Below are positions 24,301 through 35,025 of a stretch of 64,000 bases of DNA, piece after piece (within the stretch, counting starts at the first letter, position 1; each line of letters begins with the position of its first letter). Source of the DNA: Pseudo-nitzschia pungens (taxonomy: Eukaryota > Bacillariophyta > Bacillariophyceae > Bacillariales > Bacillariaceae); contig CM074767.1 in assembly GCA_037355855.1 (NCBI GenBank), forward strand, positions 434,001 through 498,000, written 5' to 3'. The notes below the pieces were generated by a model. The model was not told where the DNA came from. It did not search any database and saw nothing but the letters and a program-made list of their open reading frames with translations. The position numbers and the translations under genes are program-made.

Positions 24301-24375
24301 TGAATGGGAATGTGAATCGCAATCAGCGACAGCGGTGACGGCAACGAGGGGTGGCGCCGCCACGAGGAGAGTCAT
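21310..24375 (-). CDS. Large HSF-type DNA-binding protein
   Basis: 1,021 residues from the ATG at 24375. An in-frame ATG at 24591 would add 72 low-complexity residues encoded by a TG repeat and is less likely. The HSF DNA-binding domain spans about residues 328-528: PIPTFPDKLFRLMEAS at the start, WWHDAADS, then VVVWDKDQLLNDPGF and YRSFDRQLNTWGFVR (the recognition-helix region), ending RVYHHPWFRRGRSDLLEKIV. It is interrupted by about 60 residues of Ser/Asp/Ala/Thr low complexity and by an Arg/Asp repeat, so it is roughly twice the usual ~100 residues. Flanks are Ser/Thr/Lys-rich before it and Asp-rich after it, ending in nine Asp followed by YGIIEI. HSF is the expanded transcription-factor family of diatoms. 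No heptad-repeat oligomerisation domain is obvious. Nuclear regulator, target unknown. Confidence 0.85.
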   Translation of the reverse strand: MTLLVAAPPLVAVTAVADCDSHSHSHSHSTSHSNSHSTVCRKPQRRRMLPTTTISITHNTTPRSTVPTTTALVATGMFPPKSGRDESQAKSKAKNENETENVDKSETETKTEKVDHGSSVSQRETGGTSSVPVLLPQAPHQRRRRKRKRRATSRPFRPHSEVATGGDTTKNREIRHGIGQGLGIAEKGPAAAIEGSGPSVSPGRRRRKQRLPIQPSRAFATTETTATTTAATESTATPAVRKTAETTARSTRLSPSTETTSSAARSSPPPPPTQPSLGGEARRGSRANANAKSKSRTVHSQSIPNSNSLAKSKANSDSSTKKLKTTRPTSKPIPTFPDKLFRLMEASPESSPSSSSSSRGNRSSNSNNPLIWWHDAADSLSERDRDPFTDADADADGDGDSTTTTCTAATVPTSTTAKPPRQSSSSSSWCVVVWDKDQLLNDPGFRNWFPLQSSYRSFDRQLNTWGFVRALWVELVLRNRDRDRDRHWNRNSAARGAENEDRDNTVPAGLRVYHHPWFRRGRSDLLEKIVRRPPGKGNHALKNQIRTREASHNPNGAFRSKTDPDSGFGRALRGDDDAKPPPHRNESSATAALVSTTARTRAGTGTRTGTRTTMEDDDDDDEKKKEGESWMGRKKTPPTTTTATATATVPPRGDPAIAGARPQSRSPFAHSNPHPSPITTTTTTTTATATTTTSFAQNQETREMAHETNDEDAAIRTDLVLPSGVCLRINRTVPAWALPAQETAIRYLWRKHSQLAAATATAKAPTQKKATAVGEAETGTAVDAGAANAGTTVDGDANNDDDGDDDDDDDVDDDDVDDANDDDADNAKNPPTESALGPERSFDVEDRNTLLEDEYLAFPPENVGRGHYYFCYYPLRMRMRMRLRAQLRVQRCRGNTLAVGPVAMVREALGSALQEGRNAEDNGRGNDPEGTSRFDGNEIDSDNDHDRNKDNDNDRNNNHNDNDNDNDNNGQFADATLDDDNDDELPRGLRGDGMHLDSRGDDETEEDDDDDDDDDYGIIEI

Positions 24376-25708
24376 GTTCCGGTTCGTATTCCTCCAATAC
24401 ACTCTGCTATGGATGTGTGTGCTTGTGTACGTGTGTACGTGTGTGTATGTGTCTGTTCGTTCGTTCGTTCGTTTGTTTGTTTGGCTGCTTTTGGGAGAAC
24501 GGCACGAGTAGGAATGGTTGCGCATTGGCAATGGTGCGTTGCGATCCTGTATGCATGAACGAATGAAGGAAGGAATAGGAATCCAATCCATCCACCCACC
24601 GATCCGAGAAACGCAATTCCGATCTGTCCCCGCGATGCCGACCGACTGACTCTGACTACCCGTAATTTACTCACTCTGCGTGTAGTTACGGAGTTACGGA
24701 GTAGCGGTTCGTTGCCCACGGATTGCCAGGAGAATCCATCAATCAATCTTCGATCGAGGCGGTTTCGCTCGCTTGTTTGCGCGCAATAGAGGAACTGCCG
24801 ACTTGCTTGTTTGCTCGTTTGTTTGCTGGTTTGGTTTGGTTTGGTTTCGTTTTTTCTCGTCACTTCCATGAATTGAGAATAGCGGTTGCTCGGGTGTTTT
24901 CCGTATTCCCTCGCTGTTGGATCGAGTTGGAGCCGATTGGACGGACCGTCAAACGGATTCTATCGAATATGGGAATGGCGCGGGAACAATGCGGTGGTTT
25001 CCAAACAATAACAATGATCGGACTATTGATTGATTGAATAAACCAATAATTTACCCATGGAGGAAATGGAGTGGAGTGGAGTGGAGTGGGGCGTGGCGTA
25101 AGGTGATGGGATTCCTTCATTCGTTCCTTTGTTCATTCCACTCTCCCATCTCGATCCGCTCGATCCCGAGACCGACCTCCCGTGGGTTTGCGGAAATTGC
25201 GTGCCATGGTGGTGGGTGGAGTGAGTGGGTGAGTCCCACCGTCTCGGACACTTTGGGTGTCGGGAGGAAAATGTTCCGTTCGCAGCTACTAGCACGGCAT
25301 TCCTTCCGCGGGCTGGCGGGGGGTCTGCTGCTTTTCTGCCGCTGTTTGTTGGGGATCGGAAGCACACGCACGCACGCACGCACAAACGGTCTCGTCGATG
25401 CCATGGTCACGGGGGACGTCGACGGAAAACCGCTGCTCTGTGTTGCGTTGCGTTGCGTTGCGTTGCGGACAGGGGTTCTGTTGGATGGGAAGGAACGGAA
25501 CGAAACGGAAACTCGTTGCGGACACTTTCAGCATCGGCGGGTGTAAGGTCTTACCCTGCGACAGGCACGAACGAGTATTACCGTACGTACGGTACGTGAG
25601 TGTTCCGTGTTCGCAAAAGTCTAGAGAAATGGTGGGTGCATTCGGGACTGCGACTGTGACGAATCCCGTACAATTGATAAAGATCACACTGGGTCCTTCC
25701 GCACAAGT
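24376..25708. other. Intergenic region
   Basis: No gene supported. It contains a TGTG/TTCG/TTTG tract (24410-24480) in the HSF 5' flank, a GGAGT repeat near 25070-25090, a CGCA repeat at about 25366-25382 and a GTTGC pentanucleotide tract at about 25441-25468. Confidence 0.5.
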
Positions 25709-25788
25709 GACATTGTGGCCGAGCGGTCTAAGGCGCAACGTTAAGGCCGTTGTCTTAATTGGCGGGGGTTCGAATCCCCTCGATGTCA
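25709..25788 (+). tRNA. tRNA-Leu (anticodon AAG)
   Basis: Folds as a type II tRNA. The acceptor stem GACATTG pairs with CGATGTC (25709-25715 with 25781-25787). The D stem is GCC/GGC. The anticodon stem CAACG/CGTTG encloses loop TTAAGGC with anticodon AAG. The variable region is 11-12 nt, and the T arm has the TTCGAAT loop. The discriminator base is A, as in Leu tRNAs. There is no intron. The next three bases are CCA, so the CCA end is encoded, possibly by chance. Confidence 0.93.
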
Positions 25789-26597
25789 CCATCTCCTTTT
25801 GTTTCGCTCAGGGAGGATCGATGGCCTGCTGATGGATTGCTTTTGTCGTCCACTCTCTTTTCCCTCGTACTAACCTTACTGCGTCCTAGTTTTTCGAAAG
25901 TTTCGAAAGGCCTGCAACAACCTCTAGATTGCAAAACAATCGATAAATAATAATAATACGTTGTAATATAATAATCTCTTATTATTATAAATACTACGTA
26001 ATGAACAATCGGTGTTTTGTTTTTGAGAGAAACATATAGAGCTGAAGAAATTACCACTGCGTCGTCGTTACCACGAGGCGATCCTCCGGCAGCCACCGAA
26101 CGGACGCCACATTCCTCCTTCCGCGCTTGGATGCGGCGAGGGGTACTACGCCGGTAGTTTTTCTTCTTCTTGTGGTAGTTAGCTCGATCGTTGGCTTGGA
26201 TCGTTGTGCTTCTCGTGCTACGAATAGTAGTAGTAGAAGTAGAAGTAGAAGTAGTAACAGTACTTCCGTGTGCGAAGCGCAGCGCACGGGACGTGCTCGA
26301 TCGATGCTTAAAATCGTACATGTTCGAATGTCGTGCAGAGAGAAAATGTAACATGCAGGTTCACTGACAATGGTTGGTTGGTGCTGGGCCACTGTTATTT
26401 ACTGTTTGTTTGTTTGTTGGTTTGTTGGTTGGTTTCTTGCTGGTTTTTTGGTCGGTCGTTCGTTCGTTTGTATAACATATATATAGGGAAAGGAAAGACT
26501 GGATCGATCCATTCCATCCACTACCGTCGGTTCCTACTACTAGTACTAGTACTTCCACCACACTCTAGTAGTAGTACCGGCGGCACTCGTGCTACCA
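25789..26597. other. Intergenic region
   Basis: No gene seen. Contains GTA/GAA triplet runs (26225-26262), GTTT/GGTT runs (26400-26470) and CTA/GTA palindromic triplets at 26535-26580. Confidence 0.5.
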
Positions 26598-27710
26598 CTA
26601 GACGCTTTCCTTGACGTCGACGGGGGCCTCGGGAGCGGGCTCCTTGTTTTCGCCGGACGCCTCCTGGGAGACCATCATCGCGCCTTCGCCGGGACCCATC
26701 AAACTGGGGTTGGTTCCGTAGTAATAGTCGGGAAAGGTCTCGGGGAGGCTGCAGCGCTTGTGGTCCAGGTAGGCCGGCATGAGGTTGAGCCCGAGCGAAA
26801 AGGTGGCGAGGGTCGGACCGATGACTCCCACCGAGTAGCCCCAGTACGCAAGGGTCACCAGGTCCTGGAAGATGAGCACCATGAGCCACTGGAAGGCCAG
26901 GGACCACTGGAACATGTAGGTCATGCTGGCATCGGACACGTTTCCGTCGCACATACCAAAGGCCCGGCCGATTCCCCAGACCCCGTTGATCATCTGGATG
27001 AGACCGATGAAGATCTGGATTCCGGGGTAGGTCACGACCCAAAAGACACAGACCACGGGGAAGGTGCGGATGAGCGAGTCTCCCAGGCGGCCGCGGAGGA
27101 CGCAGCCCAGGAGGAACTGGATCATGCCGGCAATGGCCAGGCAGCTCGAGTAGAGGAACATGCGGCCCTTGAAGTAACTACCGCTGTGGGACTCGGGCTG
27201 GCCGGTGGTGTAGGAGTTGAGGCCCCAGACCATAAAGGCAATGGAACCGGCGAATCCGAGGCCGTAGACAATGACACCGAGGATTCCCATGGCCCCGACG
27301 AATCGCACGTCGGCTTCGGAGGGTCCGTAGATGAGGGGGATGAACCTCTGGCTCAAGACGTCCTCCCGGGCTCCTTGTCCGGCGTCGACCATCATGGAGA
27401 TGTAACCGACCCAGACCAGCTGGATGGCGAACATGAGAAAGACGTTGAGCCCCTTGTGGCTGTAGTCGTGGACGCAGGCCATGTAGCCGGCAAAGGAACC
27501 GATGGTCGCCCAAATGAACTGGCAAAAGTAGGAAAAGAGGATCCACCACTCGGTCGTGCTGGCGTCGTCGACCACGGCTCCCCGGGGTCCGTACGCGCTG
27601 ATGATTCCCGACAACGAGTTGACCATGGCGGCAAAGGAGAGGAGCATCAGGAGGCCACCAAACTGGCGGCCATCGGACTGGAAGCGGTAGGTGTCTTGGG
27701 GTACGGACAT
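26598..27710 (-). CDS. Multi-pass membrane protein, unknown family
   Basis: 370 residues from the ATG at 27710 (MSVPQDTYRFQSDGRQFGGL). The frame stays open upstream to 27977, but that part lacks protein-like texture. At least eight hydrophobic spans are visible, for example GLLMLLSFAAMVNSLSGII, WWILFSYFCQFIWATIGSFA, LNVFLMFAIQLVWVGYISMM, GAMGILGVIVYGLGFAGSIA, YSSCLAIAGMIQFLLGCVL, TFPVVCVFWVVTYPGIQIFI and FQWSLAFQWLMVLIFQDLV. Loops hold conserved-looking polar residues (VHDYSHKG; FGMCDGNVSD). The C-terminus is acidic and cytosolic-looking (ENKEPAPEAPVDVKESV). It is intact with a strong GC3 bias. I do not recognise the family; a channel or transporter is possible but not shown. Confidence 0.8.
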   Translation of the reverse strand: MSVPQDTYRFQSDGRQFGGLLMLLSFAAMVNSLSGIISAYGPRGAVVDDASTTEWWILFSYFCQFIWATIGSFAGYMACVHDYSHKGLNVFLMFAIQLVWVGYISMMVDAGQGAREDVLSQRFIPLIYGPSEADVRFVGAMGILGVIVYGLGFAGSIAFMVWGLNSYTTGQPESHSGSYFKGRMFLYSSCLAIAGMIQFLLGCVLRGRLGDSLIRTFPVVCVFWVVTYPGIQIFIGLIQMINGVWGIGRAFGMCDGNVSDASMTYMFQWSLAFQWLMVLIFQDLVTLAYWGYSVGVIGPTLATFSLGLNLMPAYLDHKRCSLPETFPDYYYGTNPSLMGPGEGAMMVSQEASGENKEPAPEAPVDVKESV

Positions 27711-30700
27711 TGTGGTGGCGGTGTAGATCGAGGGATGGTTGGTAACAATCGATGGGTTTCGTGGTTCTTCTTCGGATGGAGCAGGAGGAGGTTCCATACA
27801 AACACTGCACTCTTGTTTTTGATTTGATTTGGTTTCCGGAGGAATCAAATTTGTGTCTGCCTCGCAGAATGGCGGAATCTGGATCGAAAAATCACGGGAA
27901 GCAACCGCAAACGACGAAGGTACTGTACCGTACCACGGATTTTTTTGGATCGACAAGAAACGGTAGCCCGCTTGCATTCTCGTTTGTGCTGTGTAGAACT
28001 ACTAGTAGTAGTACTAGTACTTCAACAGCATGGTGAAAGGGTGTCACCAATATATCTCAGACCGAACACTGTTGATTGCTGTGACGCCTTCGTGTCGACA
28101 GAACGAAAACTTCAAAGGAACACGATGGGTATGAATAGCTCTGATGTAGAGGTTCTGTTTTCAATTAAAATCCGTTCTACAATCATTTGTTCAATCGTAT
28201 CCTTGGATGTCACATTATCGTACTTCCCGAACCAACGGCAATCGGTATTGTCGAATCCTACCGTAGTAGTAATTACGAGTCCCACACCACAAAAACATGT
28301 TTTTTGGCTCGTATCGTATGTTGCTGGGTACACGTAAACCTTACTACGTAAGGTTACTTGTGAAGTGGTACGCGAAACGCGAAGCGAACGAATGATGATA
28401 ACTACGTACGGAGTGTGAATTTTCGATTTTCACGACCGGTGCAACCAGAAGCGAAGTCGCGAGGACTGTTCGGCATCCCTCCTGGTGTTCTGGTGTCAAC
28501 ACGTGGTATCATACATGAACACTTCCTTTGCGAGGATGACATTTGGCAGCAGGCCTTACTCGTACGTTCGTTCAACCATGTGGTCGGAACCGGGACTTTG
28601 TAGTAGGACTAGTAAGGTTTACTGTAACCACTAAAAACCGTAAATGCTAGTACTAACAAGAAGAAGAACCAAGGGGACTCATCGAGTTCGTGTTGCTGGG
28701 AACAAGAAATTCATCATCATCGTTTTTGTGCCCTGGTATCAGCCATGTGATACTAGTTACTAGTACAAGAACAACTGCCACCACCAGTGCGAAGAAGACT
28801 ATTCTTTTGTCCCGTTGATTGAAAATGCAATCGATATCTTCTTCTTGTACCAGTGGTACTAGTAGTACTAGTACTACTGCTAGTACTACTGCTACTACTC
28901 TACTAGTAGTAGGATTACAAGAATAAGTGATCAAGTCTCAGCAAGTCTCGTCAGGGAACCATCGCCAGCAACAATAAGAGGAGTTGGTACTAGTAGTAGT
29001 GTTTGGTGCTACTAGTATGAATAAGAATACCGGTAGTATGATGGCTGCATGAATCATACTGGTAGTACTAGTAGTGGTACTTGGAGGACCCACCAGCAGC
29101 AGCATCATGTAGTAGTAGCTACTACTACTACTACTACTTTGGTTAAGATCCTCCTCACGCATCAAAATTTCTCGTCATACCACCATCATGATGCAGTTCT
29201 GATCAACAAGGTCAGAGGATGATGAATGATAATGAAAAATGAATACCAAACAAGAAGTTCAGTCGAAAGACAAGCAGAGGAAGGTGTCGTTCAGCAATTG
29301 AATGAATTACTACTTTCATCTTATTTTCAACGTTCTAGTGCTGTTGGCGACTCGTATGATGCTGGCGTCGTGACACAACAACAAGTAGTAGTACTTCTAG
29401 ACTAGTAGTACGAGTAGTCGTAGTAGTACTAGCTCGATGGTTCTTGCCCGATAGTAGTACTACTAGTAGTAGAGCAGCGCTGCTGCTGCCAAAGTTTGTT
29501 GGAGTTGTTGGCAAGAACCAAAGCCGTCGGAATAATGACGGAGCAAACTGTTTGGATGAGCTCTTTAGTACTAGTGTTGTTAGTAGTTTCAGTAGTAGTA
29601 GTAGTTTGTTGGAGGAATATGTGAGTCCACCATTTGCTTGTTTTGTGCTGGATCGTGGATGGTAGCTGTTCAGAAACAAGAGAAGTCCTTTCATGTTCGT
29701 CCTTTGATATTTTGCCACGGATCGGCTGCATCCCCGAGACAGACTTCCACGTCGAAAAAAAAGGATGCCTAGTACTAGAGGGTGCTGAGCAATGAGAACG
29801 AACCATACCTGCTGGAATGGTTCATTTCTTGGTCATCTCGTTTGTTTTTGGTGGTCAACTCAAAGATCCGGATCCGATCATGATGTTTTGTCAGAGATTG
29901 CTGTAGTAGTACTACTACTGGCAACACGTATTGGTTTTTGGTGCATTCTTTTTTCCTTGCTGATGGAACACGAAGACAGTTCGTATCCAAAGTGGCTCTG
30001 GGGAGTGACAGAGAAGAAGAGAATTCCGTCTCCAGTGTAGACTCAATCCATCGTAGAAGCAGCGATTACTCGCCTGGCTGGGGTGAATTAAGAAAGTCGC
30101 GGGGCACGCCACGGCAAAACATTCCATCCCGGGTGTCTGCCTCTACCGTACTCCACGCAGAAGCTATTCTTTCCGTCCCGCAGAAAACCAACCATAATCG
30201 CAAAGCTATGAAACTAATTTAGCATGTTTCAATACTATCAATCCAATATGTATGTATGTACGCATGCATGTATCCACCCGTATAGCGATCCATTTCGTTC
30301 CATCGAATCCTGCGACACTAAGAAAGCATCGAAGCAAATACAATTCGTGGCGTGGTGTGGCGTGGCGTTGCATGACACGACCCGCTCATTCTCTTTCCGG
30401 AACCCGAAATCGTGCGGCCCGGGAATCCGATCAACGATTGGTCCCCGCCAAGACTCCATTTGTGGTCCAAACCTTCACGGCTCCAACCCCTCCACATTTC
30501 AACGGGATTTTGCTTTCGTTCCCGTTGCGGGATACAACCCCGATTGGGAAGTTCTCGGTCGAATCCCTTACTTCTCGTTTGTTCGAGTCGTTGAGACTAG
30601 CTCTCCTGCGAAAACCGTCGTGAATTCAAGCACAGTTCTTTAGCCATTTTACAATGCTCGTTTTGGGTAAGGAAAACCGGACCCATGCTGAACCGCAAAC

Positions 30701-30940
30701 CAATCTAAAATGATACGCGAGGAAGAGATGCAACATACCAACGGGAGTAGTACATGGATGACATTCGCAACCTGGTTCACAAGGAAAGTCCTGTCAATCG
30801 AAACCACAACTTGTTGGAATACCGATGCATTCCCTTCCATTCCATCCGTCCCGAAAACGAATTCTAAATGAATCACCCGCTCCACTCCTTTCCGCCATTC
30901 GATTTCGAAACGCTCCAACTCCAGACTCTCCCGCTCTTCT
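27711..30940. other. Intergenic region rich in CTA/GTA triplets
   Basis: No gene supported over about 3.2 kb. Part of it (28580-29600) is unusually dense in TAC/TAG/CTA/GTA triplets that form short palindromes such as AGTACTAGTAGTACTAGTACT split over several sites. It also has CACGTAAACCTTAC and CTACGTAAGGTTAC near 28330-28350. Open frames here code for Ser/Thr or Leu/Val runs and reflect the repeats. Confidence 0.5.
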
Positions 30941-31264
30941 TCACCGCGAATCCCGCCGGATCCGGTCCCAGGCCGCCTTGTCGGCCGCATTGAACTTGTT
31001 CTGGATCTGCTGGACGCAGTCCCGTCCCGTCACCAGGAGCCGCGCCAGCACCAGGGGGTCCTTCTCCTCCCGGGCGGCCTCGAACTCCTTCCGGGCTTCG
31101 TTCCTGAGTCGCTGGTTCCAGGGGGTCCCGTCGGAATCGCACCAGTGAAAGTGCCTGGCGGTTCGCAAAATCTCGCGGTAGAGGCTCAGGGCTTCCTGCC
31201 GGTGGGAGGCGTACCGCGTGGCGGCGTGGGCGGTCGATTTCGGGATCCAAACGTGGGGCGGCAT
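30941..31264 (-). CDS. LYR-motif (Complex1_LYR) small mitochondrial protein
   Basis: 107 residues, ATG at 31264. The LYR tripeptide is clear in EALSLYREILRTARHF, followed by W…LRNEARKEFEAAREEKDP and LVTGRDCVQQIQNKF, the three-helix layout of the LYRM family (length about 80-120). LYR proteins are matrix proteins that bind acyl-carrier protein and help assemble respiratory complexes or Fe-S proteins. Which LYRM subfamily it belongs to cannot be told from motifs alone. No separate targeting peptide is evident; small LYR proteins often lack one. Single exon, no frame break. Confidence 0.85.
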   Translation of the reverse strand: MPPHVWIPKSTAHAATRYASHRQEALSLYREILRTARHFHWCDSDGTPWNQRLRNEARKEFEAAREEKDPLVLARLLVTGRDCVQQIQNKFNAADKAAWDRIRRDSR

Positions 31265-34200
31265 TTCGATTGTTTCTGTTTCTGTGTCTGTGTCTGTGTT
31301 AGTGTTTTTGTTCTATGCGCTTTTTGCTTTAGGGATATTGCTCTTGTTGTTGTTGTTGTTGTTGTGAGAGTTCTAGTATGGACAATAATTACCAAGGAAC
31401 TCACTGTTCGCTGTTCGCTGTTCGCTGTTCGCTTGAAGTGTTGCATGCTCAGAAAGATTCGTTTCCTTCCTCATCCGTTTTCGGCAGCACGTTCATTCAT
31501 CTATCTCAACGAGTAACCTTACCGGTATGTGAGGAAAAGTGATGGCTGTTGCTACAAGTACTGTTGCTACGGGGACGATGAAAATGTGCGCGATACAAAC
31601 TGATTCCTGAACGTTGTACCTGCCGCGCAGGCCCGGCCAGCAAACACTGCTGATGACTGGACACTGGGCACTGGGCACTGGACAATCGACGACTCGGGAC
31701 CAGTTCGTATTCGATACCTTCATACCTACACATAAAAGATAAGATATGTATAATATATAATGTATGTACCATTAAGATCTGTCATTCGTTCTTGGAAGAC
31801 ACAAGAAGTAATCGATACGACAATCCGAGCCAGCCGAGCTTTTTGTGGGCACAAAACTTTGTCGCAAAAACGAAAAAGGCAAGCGCGGCGAAATTGGAAA
31901 CCGAACGAGATCACGCAAGAAGTTCCGGACATTTTTCAAAATACAATCGTTTCCACTCCTTCTCGTACCCTTTTGTCGATGATGATGATTATGACGACGA
32001 TGGCGATGGGCACACACGTCCATCCTTTTTGAATAAAATCATTGCATTCTTATTTTCATACCTCACCACCAACGAGCCAACTCGGATGCTCGCAGTGGCA
32101 CCATCCAAGGCAAAATGTTGCATCACGTGCCCTTCTTCGTATTTGGATTATTCATTCGGTAGTCCATCATTCGTTGCGATGTTGAATAGTATTTTGCATT
32201 TGTTCTTTGTTCGGAAGAAGGGAAGAGGCAATTCATACCAGATCGTTCTCAAAAGGTTTCGCCCGAACAGAAGAAGTCATTCAAACTACTAGCAAATCAG
32301 GAACGAATACTACTATGATACTGAAATTGATTGGCATTGCTAGCTAGTACCGTTACCGTTGGACATTGCGACAATTGCGATAGTTGCGGAATCGGAATGA
32401 ATGAGTGGTGTTCTCGGGTTTGACAGATTGTGCTGCCACGGCGTTGAGATTTGCTTGCCGAAACGCGTCGTGCCTCTTTGTTTTGTGTTTGTGCTGTGGT
32501 AGTACTCGCGCGCATGCAGTGGATGGGAACATGATGGTATCGGTATTGTGGTAGTACCGATTCTCCGGGCCCGGGTCGAATTCTCGCATGGCGACGATGA
32601 TGCCTTCGTTAGGAATCAATCGAGTTTTTCCACAGAAGAGTCCGTCCAAATTGTACATGCAATGTACGCATGCATGTACGCATGCATACATGTTTCTTCC
32701 CAAGATCTGCGAGCAGCGGAGTTGGATTGCATTTGATGGATGGATGGGTGGATCGATCGATCGATGCTCGGAACCGTATACATCCTTCCAGTTCTCGGTC
32801 GGTGTGCGAGGCACTCGCTTTTCGTATCGTCTCGTCTCGGACTCATCCGTGGACCACCAATGCCTGTCCTCGTGCCGGGGCCGCTGCTGCCACGCACTCC
32901 TCGGTGGCATCTTCCTCCTCCCCGGCCGTTTTTGCGCACTCGTCGATCGGTGGCGTCTGTTTCCGTTTCCTCCTCCTCCCTCCGGCAATCCCTCACACTC
33001 GAGACGGTCGCCGGGACCGCTGTGGCGTGGCGTGGCGTGGCGTCCCACATCCACAACGAGGCCGTTGACGCCGCGGCGCCGGTCCAATCCAAATCCAAAT
33101 CCAAATCCAAATCCAAATCCAAATCCAAATCCAAACAATGGAGAAAAACCGTGGTGTGGCAGCAATCACTCCGGAGCTGCCGGAACGCAAGGAGGGTTGC
33201 GTTGCTCTATTGCTCCCGACTGCCGTTTCCGTCTCCAGGAACCAATCAATGCCTCGGCCACCAGCAGGGTCGGGTCGGACCCACCACCAGCAGGAGCTGC
33301 CGGACGGCCGCGTTGGGCAACAGTTGGTGGAACAACTGGGTTCCGACCCTTCCCGGATCCTTCGGAACGGAAAGAAAGCAAAGGGGGAGAACCGGGTCGG
33401 CAGCAGCAGCAGCAGCGGCAGCAGCATCGGCATCGGCATCAGCAGGACTCTCGTGGCGACGACGAGACCCCGGAGCACGAAACACCGGGCCGTGTGCTAG
33501 CGGCAGACCAGAGAGCGGTGCTTGTTGATCGTGGCCAGCGGATTGGCCCCCGGGATGGTCGGGACCATTCGGATCCGCCGGAACGACGTTTCCGCGTTGT
33601 CGTTGCCGTTGTCAGTCACGGAAACGCTGTGTCGTCGTCGTCGCCCCGAGCATTTTGCGCAACCCCACCCGGCCCCGCGGCGATGCGCTCCCACCGCCGG
33701 CGCCCCGAACCGGGCGATCGCCGTCGCCGGGAGCCGCTTCGGGGGATCGAGCGCCGCGTTCGGCGGCGGCAGCGGCAGCGGCAGCTCGGCTCGCACCCTT
33801 CCGGAGGCCGACGGCGGGATCTCGGTGTCCCCGCGCCCTTGCTCCCTCCTCCTCCGCCGCGGCGATCGCGATCCAACCGCCACCAATCGTTCGCCACTAC
33901 TGCTACTACTACTACTAGTGCTGCTAGAAAAAGGGGCACAATGCACTTATAGTAATAGCTGCTGCTACTACTACTACTATTACTACTAATACTTCGTTCT
34001 TCGATGCGGGCCGCACCATCACCAGCATCATTGGCAACAAGAAGCAACAAGAACGATCCATCCAGTTATAATTACCGGTACGTGTGCGATACCGGTATTG
34101 CGGAGGCAAAAAGAAGCTCTCTCGCTTCTTCTTATTATTATTACTAGTAGTAGTAGTAGTAGTAGATCGCCTCGATGTGGTTCTTGTGGTTGTGGTTGTG

Positions 34201-35025
34201 GTTGTGGTTGTGGTTGACGAGTGTTGGATCGAAGAAGAAAAAGAAGCTGCAGCATGCCCTGCGGTGCTTTCTTGCGTTGTAAGATTTACTATCAGCAGGA
34301 GTAGGTTACTCGTACGATTAGTACGCGATTGAACTGGTAACAAATTAGTCTACGACGCAAAGGTACTAACTTACCGTTATGTAACTTACTTGTTCTTCAT
34401 ACCGGACGGATGATGTGTGTTCGGTGTGGGACTCACTCATTCATCACCAGCTCGACTACGACTGACTCGACTCACTCACCCATTCTTTCCGTCCCCCCCT
34501 TTTCACTTTTGTCCTGATCCCCTACCGGTAAGGTTACTAACCTTACCTTACCAGTACGGTACCCGTACCATACTCATGCCGCATAATTACCTTTTGTCCA
34601 ACTTCAACTCCGATTCGATTCATTCCGACCAACAGCTGGAGGAGAGTGGTGTCGTCTCGGGTAAGGTATCGTAACCTTAACCTTACCTACCGGTACCGTA
34701 GTAAGTTACGGTAATCTTACAGAAAAACAAAGGAACAAGAACAATGATTCTCTCTTCACTCTTGTGGTGTCGCATGTTCAGGCGTGCCGTCCCCCAAACC
34801 CACGAAATAATGGAGAGACCGAAAAGAAAGAAAGAAGAAAAGATTTTCAAAAGGAGAAACCGAACGGCATCACACCAACACCAAAGACCTATTGTCGACT
34901 ACGACTACGACTACGACTACGATAACGATAACGACAACGACTACAAGTACGGTATTCCCGATACGATACACAGACACGACAACACAAGAAAAACCAAACC
35001 AAACCAAAAGACAAAGACCAAGACA
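31265..35025. other. Intergenic region including an unresolved GC-rich block
   Basis: 31265-32300 and 34050-35025 look non-coding, with GTAAGG/TACCGTAC words (34530-34720) and CTA/GTA triplets. 32550-34050 is GC-rich with overlapping open frames on both strands. On the minus strand some pieces look protein-like (for example FRRIRMVPTIPGANPLATIN at ~33540-33600 and VGTQLFHQLLPNAAVRQLLL at ~33280-33340), but they are in different frames and match no family. It may be a frame-broken hypothetical gene; I cannot define its limits. Confidence 0.4.
33084..33135. repeat. (TCCAAA)n hexanucleotide repeat
   Basis: About eight copies. Read as protein it gives Ser-Lys or Asn-Pro repeats on the plus strand and Asp-Leu, Gly-Phe or Trp-Ile repeats on the minus strand. 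Confidence 0.95.

Noticed and set aside
32588..33952. 454-codon plus-strand frame
   Set aside because: Starts in repetitive ATG/CATG DNA, runs through the TCCAAA repeat and consists of Arg/Pro/Ser stretches. Coding on this strand is not convincing.
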